This document shows positions 17,169 to 23,577 of a DNA stretch of 23,577 bases, piece by piece. Made by a program: the position numbers and the translations under genes. Source of the stretch: Opacimonas sp014872805. GTDB taxonomy: Bacteria; Pseudomonadota; Gammaproteobacteria; Enterobacterales; Alteromonadaceae. How positions within the stretch are numbered: position 1 is the first letter of the stretch; each line of letters opens with the position of its first letter. The stretch spans positions 1 to 23,577 of the forward strand of contig WKFN01000004.1 in NCBI GenBank assembly GCA_014872805.1. Direction: 5' to 3'. Below the pieces are notes generated by a model. The model had not been told where the DNA came from, did no database searches, and worked only from the letters and a program-made list of their open reading frames with translations.

Positions 17169-17186
17169 AACTTAATCGATTAAGTT
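17169..17186. promoter_or_regulatory. Perfect 18-base palindrome, probable repressor operator
   Basis: AACTTAATCGATTAAGTT is its own reverse complement. It lies in the 101-base divergent gap between the AlkC-like gene and the sugar kinase, 68 bases before the kinase start. The central CG and even length fit a LacI-family operator, as used for sucrose/fructose genes in related bacteria. The regulator itself is not in the window. Confidence 0.55.
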
Positions 17187-17253
17187 TTGCTTGTAACTGT
17201 GTTAGATAATTGTTAGTTTAGCATTGTGTGTTTAATTTTGAGTGAATAAATAA

Positions 17254-18216
17254 GTGAAAGCAATTTATTGTATTGGCGAGTTACTGATTGATTTTGTATG
17301 TACCGACAAAGGGACAGACTTATCCATAGGTGAAAATTTTTTAAAAAAACCTGGCGGAGCCCCTGCTAACGTTGCTGCAGCGGCAGCGCGTCTCGGAGGT
17401 AATGCACATTTTGTCGGAGCCGTGGGAACGGACCCTTTTGGCAATTTTTTGGCTGATTACATTACTCAATTCGGGGTGGATACTGATTTGTTACAACGTT
17501 CAGACCGACCGACAACGCTCGCATTTGTTGCCTTATCCGAAGACGGAGAACGCGATTTTGTGTTCAATCGCGGTGCAGATGCTGATCTACAACTTAACGA
17601 TGAGTTGTTGGATATGATCAATCGCGGTGGTTTGTATCATTTTGGTGCGGCGACTTGTTTTTTACCAGGCGCACTCAAAGAAACCTATCGCATTGTATTA
17701 GATAGCGTCAAAGATAAAGGGAATTTTATAAGTTTTGATCCGAACTATCGGGATGCGTTTTGGGCTGGGCATGAAAAAGAATTTGTCGCGCACTGTCAAC
17801 CGTTTATTGAAAAAGCTAATGTTGTTAAAGTCAGTGAAGAAGAGCTTGAGTTACTCACCGGTCAAAAGGAAATTGAACAGGGTGCTCAACAGCTATTAAA
17901 CAAAGGTCCCGAGGTGATATTTGTAACATTAGGCGCGAAAGGATGTTATGTCGCCACTCATGAAGAGCATTTTATTATCCCGCCATATCAGATTGATGTT
18001 CAAGATACGACAGGTGCCGGAGACGCTTTTATTGGCGCGATACTGTACCAAGTTGCTGTGCAGGAGTGGCATACCGATAAGGAACATTTGACCAGTTATG
18101 TGCAATTTGCGTCAAAAGTAGGTGGTCTAGTGTGTTCTAAACTCGGTGCCATGACCGCACTTCCGACGCTCGAACAAGTGAATTCAACTGTATTTGTTGA
18201 AAAAACAGCCAGCTGA
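17254..18216 (+). CDS. PfkB-family carbohydrate kinase (fructokinase-like)
   Basis: The 320-residue protein belongs to the PfkB/ribokinase family. It has the N-terminal GELLIDFV, the sugar-site motif KKPGGAPANVAAAAARLGG (about 31-49) and the C-terminal signature DTTGAGDAFIGA, with catalytic base Asp257. The pattern is nearest bacterial fructokinases (ATP + fructose to fructose-6-phosphate), but the sequence alone cannot exclude another hexose or ketogluconate substrate. Translation starts at GTG 17254; TTGAG about ten bases upstream is a weak ribosome site. A palindrome that may be an operator lies upstream, a terminator hairpin follows at 18259, and gnd is next on the same strand, so fructose-6-phosphate and pentose-phosphate metabolism may be regulated near each other. 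Confidence 0.88.
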   Translation: MKAIYCIGELLIDFVCTDKGTDLSIGENFLKKPGGAPANVAAAAARLGGNAHFVGAVGTDPFGNFLADYITQFGVDTDLLQRSDRPTTLAFVALSEDGERDFVFNRGADADLQLNDELLDMINRGGLYHFGAATCFLPGALKETYRIVLDSVKDKGNFISFDPNYRDAFWAGHEKEFVAHCQPFIEKANVVKVSEEELELLTGQKEIEQGAQQLLNKGPEVIFVTLGAKGCYVATHEEHFIIPPYQIDVQDTTGAGDAFIGAILYQVAVQEWHTDKEHLTSYVQFASKVGGLVCSKLGAMTALPTLEQVNSTVFVEKTAS

Positions 18217-18258
18217 TTCAGAGAACCTATACCGAGTATTCGATTTGTTTGTGTTAGG

Positions 18259-18290
18259 TGCGTGATTACGTCATAATTACGCATCTTTTT
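18259..18290 (+). terminator. Terminator (or attenuator) between the sugar kinase and gnd
   Basis: A ten-base-pair stem, TGCGTGATTA with TAATTACGCA (one G-T pair), closes a five-base loop CGTCA and is followed by TCTTTTT. It lies only 30 bases before the gnd start. It therefore either ends the kinase transcript with gnd starting from a promoter inside or upstream of it, or sits in the gnd leader. Confidence 0.65.
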
Positions 18291-18320
18291 ATTCCTTTTT
18301 CATTTGTTTGGAGCACATGC

Positions 18321-19793
18321 ATGAAAGCATTGTCGGATATTGGTTTAGTGGGTTTGGCTGTAATGGGGGAAAATCTCATTCTGAATATGGCATCCAAAGG
18401 CTATACAGTCACCGCCTTTAACCGTTCTTATGACAAGGTGGAAAAGTTTCTAAATGGTCGAGCTCAAGGCAAAACCATTCGCGGAGCAAAGGACATATCT
18501 GAGTTTGTTGCGTCTTTAGAAAAACCCCGCAAGGTTATGCTAATGGTCAAAGCTGGCCAACCAGTCGATGATTTTATCGAAAAGCTTATCCCTCATTTAG
18601 AACCAGGCGACATCATCATTGATGGCGGCAACACGCATTATCCAGATACCAACCGACGCACTCAGTATTTACGTGAAAAAGGCTTGCACTTCATTGGTAC
18701 TGGCGTTTCAGGTGGTGAGGAAGGTGCGTTAACCGGTCCTTCAATCATGCCAGGCGGTGCCCCAGAGGCGTGGGACAGCGTCAAAGATATTTTCCAAAAT
18801 ATTTCAGCCAAAGTAACCGATACCGCAACGGGTGAGCCAGCGCCATGTTGTGACTGGGTTGGTGAAGATGGCGCTGGCCATTTTGTCAAAATGGTACACA
18901 ACGGTATCGAATACGGTGACATGCAGCTGATTTGTGAGGCGTATCACATCATGCATGATGTCGTCGGTTTGAATTCAGACGAAATCGCCGATGTGTTAGA
19001 AGCTTGGTCGAAGACTGAGCTCGACTCTTACTTAATTGATATCAGTATTGATATTTGCCGTTATAAAGATACAGATGGCTCACCATTAGTCGAAAAGATC
19101 CTTGATACCGCAGGTCAAAAAGGTACCGGAAAATGGACGGGGGTAACGGCGCTGGAGTTAGGGATCCCTCTTACATTAATTGCTGAATCGGTATTTGCGC
19201 GATGTATCAGTGCGCAAAAAGATGCACGTGTAGCGGCTTCATCGGTGTTATCTGGTCCGGAAAAAGCAGAATTTACAGGCAACAAAGATGCCTTTTTAGA
19301 AAGTTTACGTCAGGCATTGCTGATGGCGAAGATGATTTCTTATGCCCAAGGGTATGATTTGATGACTGAAGCGGCCAAAGAGTTTGGCTGGCATCTCAAT
19401 TATGGCGGTATTGCTCTGATGTGGCGAGGCGGTTGTATTATTCGTTCTGCGTTTTTGGACAATATTAAAGTCGCCTATGATAACAATCCTGATTTATCGA
19501 ATTTGTTACTGGATCCGTATTTTAGCGAGACAGTGCAAAATGCACAAAGCGGTCTGCGCCAGGTACTAAGTCAATCAATCAGTGTAGGCATTCCAACGCC
19601 TTGTTTATCAGCGGCATTGAATTATTTTGATTCGTATCGCACTGCTCGACTGCCTGCTAACCTATTACAAGCGCAACGCGATTATTTTGGGGCACACACC
19701 TATGAGCGTTTAGATGGTCCTCGTGGTGAATTCCACCATACCAACTGGACTGGTCGGGGGGGAGATACCGCATCAACAACCTACGACGTATAA
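18321..19793 (+). CDS. gnd: 6-phosphogluconate dehydrogenase (decarboxylating)
   Basis: Gnd converts 6-phosphogluconate and NADP+ to ribulose-5-phosphate, CO2 and NADPH in the oxidative pentose phosphate pathway. I use ATG 18321, with GGAG (18310-18313) seven bases upstream; the frame open to 18258 lacks homology. The 490-residue product has the NADP-binding GLAVMGENLILN, IIDGGNTHYPDTNRR, GTGVSGGEEGALTGPSIMPGG, the catalytic segment HFVKMVHNGIEYGDMQLI, GTGKWTGVTALELGIPLT and the C-terminal HTYERLD...FHTNWTGRGG family tail (about 470-485). Length is typical (468-510). No zwf, pgl or edd lies nearby. A terminator hairpin follows six bases after the stop. Confidence 0.97.
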   Translation: MKALSDIGLVGLAVMGENLILNMASKGYTVTAFNRSYDKVEKFLNGRAQGKTIRGAKDISEFVASLEKPRKVMLMVKAGQPVDDFIEKLIPHLEPGDIIIDGGNTHYPDTNRRTQYLREKGLHFIGTGVSGGEEGALTGPSIMPGGAPEAWDSVKDIFQNISAKVTDTATGEPAPCCDWVGEDGAGHFVKMVHNGIEYGDMQLICEAYHIMHDVVGLNSDEIADVLEAWSKTELDSYLIDISIDICRYKDTDGSPLVEKILDTAGQKGTGKWTGVTALELGIPLTLIAESVFARCISAQKDARVAASSVLSGPEKAEFTGNKDAFLESLRQALLMAKMISYAQGYDLMTEAAKEFGWHLNYGGIALMWRGGCIIRSAFLDNIKVAYDNNPDLSNLLLDPYFSETVQNAQSGLRQVLSQSISVGIPTPCLSAALNYFDSYRTARLPANLLQAQRDYFGAHTYERLDGPRGEFHHTNWTGRGGDTASTTYDV

Positions 19794-19799
19794 ATTATC

Positions 19800-19827
19800 G
19801 GGAGCTTAATCGCTCCCTTTTTTATTT
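19800..19827 (+). terminator. Rho-independent terminator of gnd
   Basis: GGGAGC (19800-19805) and GCTCCC (19812-19817) form a six-pair GC-rich stem with loop TTAATC, followed by TTTTTTATTT (19818-19827). It overlaps the 3' end of the convergent VF530-family gene. Confidence 0.85.
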
Positions 19828-20045
19828 ACAAAAAACGTCTCAAGGTATAAAGCTTCTACCTTATCTCTCGCCCACGGTGTTCGCCGTAGAAACTTTAAAG
19901 ACGATTTGATCGATGGGTCATTGCTGAAACAGTTGATCCGAATTCGAGCGTAAAGCGCCCACCAACCGTAATGCGCCTGTAGCTCTGTCACTATCTGTTC
20001 TAACTTTATCCCGTGTAGTGGATTGTTTGGTTGTTGTTGTGTCAC
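19806..20045 (-). CDS. VF530-family (DUF2132) small DNA-binding protein
   Basis: The 79-residue protein matches the VF530/DUF2132 family almost end to end: NPLHGIKLEQIVTELQAHYGWWALYARIRINCF, then DPSIKSSLKFLRRTPWARDKVEALYL. The family folds as a small helical domain that is annotated as DNA-binding; its role is not known. The start is GTG 20045 with no strong ribosome site, and no in-frame ATG offers a better choice. It ends inside the gnd terminator and is divergent from the GH16 gene, with a 283-base gap between them. Confidence 0.88.
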   Translation of the reverse strand: MTQQQPNNPLHGIKLEQIVTELQAHYGWWALYARIRINCFSNDPSIKSSLKFLRRTPWARDKVEALYLETFFVNKKGSD

Positions 20046-20187
20046 GTTAGAGCTTGTTCATACATAATTTTAGTCAGTATGAAGGAAGGCCTTACAAATG
20101 ACAAGAACAGGGGTTAAGAGCTTGTTAATGATTAGAGCTTACACACTTTTTTGTCATAATGTTGTTACTTTTTTTTAACATTGCATC

Positions 20188-20215
20188 TTGATCTTTACAC
20201 TCACAAGGTTATAAT
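20188..20215 (+). promoter_or_regulatory. Sigma70-type promoter of the GH16 gene
   Basis: TTGATC (20188-20193) and a consensus TATAAT (20210-20215) are 16 bases apart. Transcription would begin near 20222, at the edge of the first LacI-type operator. Confidence 0.65.
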
Positions 20216-20222
20216 CCAAAAG

Positions 20223-20236
20223 TGGAAGCGCTTACA
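20223..20236. promoter_or_regulatory. LacI-family operator 1 of the GH16 gene
   Basis: TGGAAGCGCTTACA has the AAGCGCTT core typical of LacI-family sites for sugar use. It lies on the predicted transcription start, so binding would repress. A second copy lies 48 bases further on. Confidence 0.65.
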
Positions 20237-20270
20237 TTTTTGATTATTCGCTTATTTTTTGGATAATTAA

Positions 20271-20284
20271 TGAAAGCGCTTACA
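20271..20284. promoter_or_regulatory. LacI-family operator 2 of the GH16 gene
   Basis: TGAAAGCGCTTACA differs from operator 1 by one base. It lies in the untranslated leader, 44 bases before the chosen start codon. Two spaced copies suggest cooperative or roadblock repression. Confidence 0.65.
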
Positions 20285-20328
20285 ATTTTAAAGCACAAAA
20301 ACAACCACTGTTTGTAATGGGCATGACA

Positions 20329-23300
20329 ATGAAGAAAACACTCTTGAATAAATCAAGAATCGCAGCGATTTTAGCCGCAGCAACCCTTGTTGGTTGTGGT
20401 GGCAGTGCCAGTGATTCAGCGACAGTTACTGATATTACAACTGTCAATCCAATACAACCTGTCACTGATTGGCAGCTAGTTTGGGCAGACGAATTTGATG
20501 GCAATGCCATCGATGCAGAAAAATGGACCCACGAAGTCAACTGTGACGGCGGCGGCAACCAAGAACTTCAGTGCTACACTGATTCACCAGAGAACTCGTT
20601 TGTCTCTGACGGTACACTAAAAATTGTTGCTAAGCTCAATGAAGGTGCCACAGGTGATAGTGATGATGATTACACCTCAGCCCGATTAAATACTCAATAC
20701 AAAGGCGACTTTAAGTACGGTCGTATTGAGATGCGTGCTAAATTGCCAAAAGGTCAAGGTACATGGCCTGCCTTTTGGATGATGCCGACAGATTCTGTAT
20801 ACGGCGGCTGGCCGAAGTCTGGTGAAGTCGATATCGTCGAAGCGGTCAACCTTGGCGCAGACCGTGCCGATGGTTCTGAGGAAACTAATATCTATGGCAC
20901 GATTCATTATGGTGCTGGACCAAGCAGTGATTTTTCTGGTGCGGCTCATACGCCATCAAGTAACCCAGCTGATTCGTTCAATCGCTATGCAATTGAATGG
21001 CAAGAGGGTGAAATTCGTTGGTATTTCAATGATGTGTTGTATGCGACCCAAAGACAGTCTGAGTTGCGAACTAATTCAAGCGGAGAAGTGACGGGTCTAC
21101 GTCATCGCGGTTGGTATGCTGAATTGTATGATATTGCTACGGGTCAATTAGAGACAGATTACTCTTCTGCGCCGTTTGACCAAGACTTCTTCTTGATTAT
21201 GAACTTTGCTGTAGGTGGTTCATGGCCATCTTCAGTAAATGAAGGCGGTGTCGATCCAACAGCGTTTACCGGTGCAGGTCAAACATATGAAGTAGATTAT
21301 GTTCGCGTGTATCAATGTGCAGCAGATCCTCAAACCGGTCGTGGTTGTGAGACAACGGCGCCAGGTTATAATGTGCCAGTAGAAGATGGTGGCAAACTTG
21401 TTTCTGGTAAGGCGCCTTCACCAACGCTGTCTGCTGGTGAGCCTGATCCAATCACTATTTTCGATGATGAAACAAACATTAGCTGGGTGGCTTGGGACTG
21501 TTGTGGCGGAACTACTCCTGCATTAGTAGCTGACGATGCAGCTCGTGGCAATGTGTACGAGTTTACCGTATCTGAGTCAGGCGGTGCCAACGGCACAGTA
21601 TTTGGTTTCATTACGCGTTCTTTATTCCTACCACAAGATCCTTCACTTGGTATCTCTGCGGCACCACATAACGCTCTAGCGATGGCTGAAAGTGGTTATG
21701 TGACATTTGATGTAAAAGTGATGTCACAACCGACCGATGCTGACGCACGTTGGATGTTTAAAATAGAAGCAGATGAAGGCAATGCAGGAGCATGGGAACA
21801 GCCGTTGTCTAACTTTGGTCCAGCACCAAGTGTTGGTCAATGGACAACATATCAAATTCCACTTGCTGACATTCAAGCGGCTGGTGTTGATTTGACTTCA
21901 CTTGATGTCATCATGGTATTCCCAGAATGGCAGCGTGGTGCTGGTGCGGTATTCCGTATGGACAATGTTGCCATATTAGACGGCGCAGCAACGGGTGGAA
22001 CCCCTGATGTTGTGTATGAACCAGCAGCCTTTACGGAAGCATTCGGTAATGCATCGGTCACTGATAACACGTTCATTTTCCCAACAGGAGCGGAAGCATG
22101 GGCAGGTTTTGCTAACTTAAATGACAGCATTTACCCAATGCAATTCCCGAATGGTGGTTCAATTAGCTTTACGGCATTTGTGCCTGAAGGTAGCCCAGAT
22201 GTGGATGTGCGCTTCGTCTTCGAATTTAACCCATATCCAGACGTCAACCCAACTTTTGGTTCGGATGTAGTCACCGTATCTGGTTCCCAAGCACGTACTT
22301 ATACGATTGAATTACCTGCACAAGATGCAGAGAATACGTATTCATCATTCTTGCTGTACCTCAATACCCAAGATGCACCAGTGAACATTACTAATGTCGT
22401 GGTTACGCAAAAAGGCATCTCGGCGGGTACACCAGACGTGGATTACGATCCTGCAGCGTTTACCGAAGCGTTTGGTAATGCGTCTATCACAGATGGTAAC
22501 ACTTATCTCTTCCCCACAGGGGCTGAGGCATGGGCTGGTTTTGCTAATTTAAATGATAGCATCTACCCAATGGAATTCCCGAACGGCGGTAAAGTTACAT
22601 TCCGTGCTGCTATTCCTGAGGGCGGTGTTCCAGTTGATGTTCGTTACGTCTTTGAATTCAACCCATATCCAGATGTGAATCCAACCTTTGGCACAGACGT
22701 GGTGACAGTAAATACCACTGAGTTGACAACCTATACGGTTGAATTCCCAGCACAAGATGCGGGTAATACATATAGCTCATTCTTGATGTATCTAAATACT
22801 CAAGATGCGCCGGTAACCATTACCGATGTCGTCGTGACTCAAAAAGGTCAAGCAGGTGCAGTAGCTGCTGATGTAGAAACTGACCCAGCGGCGTTTACTG
22901 AAGCATTTGGTAACGCGTCAGTGACCGAGGACACATTTGTCTTCCCAACTGGGGCAGAAGATTGGGCTGGATTTGCAAATCTGACCGATACTATGTATCC
23001 GTTGCAGTTCCCTAATGGCGGCAAGATTACCTTTACTGGTTCAGCCCCAGAGGGCAGCCCTGGTGCGAATGTACGCTTTGTGTTTGAATTTAATCCATAT
23101 CCAGACGTCAATCCAACATTTGGTGTGGGTCCAGTGTTTGTATCGGGTGCAGAAGCAACCTATACCATTGAGATTCCAGCACAAGATGCGGAAAACACAT
23201 ATAGCTCTTTCTTGATGTATCTCAACGACCGTGATGCGCCAGTCAACGTATCTAATGTTGTTGTGACTCAATATCAAATTGGCGACCTAGAAGCACCAGC

Positions 23301-23577
23301 TGGTGGTGATACAGGGGGTGATACTGGCGGCGACACTGGCGGTGATACTGGCGGCGATACTGGCGGCGACACTGGTGGTGATACTGGTGGTGATACTGGC
23401 GGTAATGCAGGTCCAGTACCAACAGACACAGCTGATACAATAAATCTCTATGTTGATAACGTACGTAATGGTTGGTCTTTATGGGACTGCTGTGGCGGAA
23501 CGACACCAGCGCAGGTAGCTGCAGGAGACCGTGGCAATGTTGCAGAATTCAGCATTCCAGGTAACGGAGCGACGGTA
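20329..23577 (+). CDS. Multi-modular GH16 beta-glucanase (laminarinase-like) lipoprotein, 3' end outside window
   Basis: At least 1083 residues, open to the window edge. ATG 20329 begins MKKTLLNKSR and a lipoprotein signal (LVGC, lipid on Cys23); in-frame ATGs at 20317 and 20323 are alternatives, none with a clear ribosome site. Residues about 47-330 are a GH16 jelly-roll enzyme with the active site GEVDIVEAV: nucleophile Glu166, Asp168 and acid/base Glu171. The bulged motif and the GWYAELYD insert suit beta-1,3-glucan (laminarin) hydrolysis. Residues about 375-550 form a module with WDCCGGTTPA (Trp389), similar to ExoP-type galactose-binding-like domains. Residues 559-984 are three tandem modules of about 143 residues, then a GDTG linker (993-1024), then a second WDCCGG module cut by the edge (Trp1052). 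The accessory modules probably bind polysaccharide; that is inference. Confidence 0.93.
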   Translation, partial: MKKTLLNKSRIAAILAAATLVGCGGSASDSATVTDITTVNPIQPVTDWQLVWADEFDGNAIDAEKWTHEVNCDGGGNQELQCYTDSPENSFVSDGTLKIVAKLNEGATGDSDDDYTSARLNTQYKGDFKYGRIEMRAKLPKGQGTWPAFWMMPTDSVYGGWPKSGEVDIVEAVNLGADRADGSEETNIYGTIHYGAGPSSDFSGAAHTPSSNPADSFNRYAIEWQEGEIRWYFNDVLYATQRQSELRTNSSGEVTGLRHRGWYAELYDIATGQLETDYSSAPFDQDFFLIMNFAVGGSWPSSVNEGGVDPTAFTGAGQTYEVDYVRVYQCAADPQTGRGCETTAPGYNVPVEDGGKLVSGKAPSPTLSAGEPDPITIFDDETNISWVAWDCCGGTTPALVADDAARGNVYEFTVSESGGANGTVFGFITRSLFLPQDPSLGISAAPHNALAMAESGYVTFDVKVMSQPTDADARWMFKIEADEGNAGAWEQPLSNFGPAPSVGQWTTYQIPLADIQAAGVDLTSLDVIMVFPEWQRGAGAVFRMDNVAILDGAATGGTPDVVYEPAAFTEAFGNASVTDNTFIFPTGAEAWAGFANLNDSIYPMQFPNGGSISFTAFVPEGSPDVDVRFVFEFNPYPDVNPTFGSDVVTVSGSQARTYTIELPAQDAENTYSSFLLYLNTQDAPVNITNVVVTQKGISAGTPDVDYDPAAFTEAFGNASITDGNTYLFPTGAEAWAGFANLNDSIYPMEFPNGGKVTFRAAIPEGGVPVDVRYVFEFNPYPDVNPTFGTDVVTVNTTELTTYTVEFPAQDAGNTYSSFLMYLNTQDAPVTITDVVVTQKGQAGAVAADVETDPAAFTEAFGNASVTEDTFVFPTGAEDWAGFANLTDTMYPLQFPNGGKITFTGSAPEGSPGANVRFVFEFNPYPDVNPTFGVGPVFVSGAEATYTIEIPAQDAENTYSSFLMYLNDRDAPVNVSNVVVTQYQIGDLEAPAGGDTGGDTGGDTGGDTGGDTGGDTGGDTGGDTGGNAGPVPTDTADTINLYVDNVRNGWSLWDCCGGTTPAQVAAGDRGNVAEFSIPGNGATV
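22003..23283 (+). repeat. Three tandem copies of a 143-145-residue module
   Basis: The FTEAFGNAS motif recurs with its first codon at 22030, 22459 and 22894, so the periods are 429 and 435 bases. Each copy contains FPTGAE-WAGFANL, YPM/LQFPNGG, FVFEFNPYPDVNPTFG and NTYSSFL-YLN in the same order and ends with a VVVTQ strand. The predicted all-beta pattern suits a carbohydrate-binding jelly roll. I do not recognise the family. DNA similarity is high but third positions differ, so the copies are not very recent. Confidence 0.9.
23305..23412 (+). repeat. 12-base minisatellite encoding a Gly-Asp-Thr-Gly linker
   Basis: Eight in-frame GDTG units (23305-23400) are followed by a degenerate GNAG (23401-23412). 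Units differ mainly at third codon positions (GGT/GGC, GAT/GAC). The chain links the third tandem module to the second WDCCGG module and is probably flexible, with acidic residues that could bind calcium. Confidence 0.9.

Noticed and set aside
18258..18320. Upstream extension of gnd
   Set aside because: It would translate through the terminator hairpin; ATG 18321 has a good ribosome site and starts the family's N-terminus.
20048..20150. Repeated GAGCTTGTT words between the VF530-family and GH16 genes
   Set aside because: The copies are short, irregularly spaced and without symmetry, and are likely to be chance in AT-rich DNA.
21873..23111. Two minus-strand open frames in the GH16 gene that share a peptide (SVTDALPNAS)
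   Set aside because: The similarity only mirrors the tandem modules encoded on the plus strand; these frames have no independent support.
23252..23506. Minus-strand frame rich in Tyr-His-Gln repeats
   Set aside because: It is the antisense reading of the GDTG minisatellite and flanking GH16 sequence.

Overview
The window looks like chromosomal DNA of a marine gammaproteobacterium of the Alteromonadales type (Alteromonas/Paraglaciecola-like). The reasons are moderate-to-low GC, gammaproteobacterial forms of YgiQ, GlpD/GlpR/GlpK, MgsA, 6-phosphogluconate dehydrogenase and the VF530 family, and two secreted polysaccharide-degrading lipoproteins (GH13 and GH16). This placement is inferred from protein resemblance only. 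No rRNA, tRNA or CRISPR array was seen.

Layout. Bases 1-98 look like the right end of an insertion sequence: a transposase tail in one frame, then a C-rich terminal repeat. It abuts the C-terminal half of a fatty-acid desaturase (102-635) that has lost its first histidine boxes. A long radical-SAM gene, ygiQ, follows on the minus strand (684-2816). A signalling block on the plus strand (3096-8724) holds a receiver protein with a degenerate histidine-kinase-like tail, a broken receiver gene, a CheB-CheR-PAS-coiled-coil fusion protein with no kinase domain, and a SWIM zinc-finger protein almost fused to it. An EVE-domain gene converges on this block.

Bases 9244-13643 form a glycerol/triose-phosphate block: glpD and glpR on the minus strand, glpK divergent on the plus strand with a near-consensus GlpR operator upstream, and mgsA converging on glpK with shared stop-codon bases. 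No glpF is present. GlpK converts glycerol to glycerol-3-phosphate, GlpD oxidises this to dihydroxyacetone phosphate, and MgsA can divert excess of that product to methylglyoxal.

From 13719 the theme is carbohydrate use. It includes a surface GH13 alpha-amylase/pullulanase-type lipoprotein, an AlkC-like DNA glycosylase on the opposite strand, a PfkB-family sugar kinase, gnd (oxidative pentose phosphate pathway), a small VF530-family gene, and a very large GH16 beta-glucanase lipoprotein that runs off the right edge. The GH16 gene has a good sigma70 promoter followed by two near-identical LacI-type operators. Its protein carries two copies of a WDCCGG module, three tandem modules of about 143 residues, and a Gly-Asp-Thr-Gly minisatellite linker. 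The amylase and sugar-kinase genes also have palindromes suggesting local repressors of sugar use.

The least ordinary parts are the degraded or split CheB/CheR phosphorelay with its SWIM partner, the modular C-terminus of the GH16 enzyme, and the insertion-sequence/desaturase junction at the left edge.
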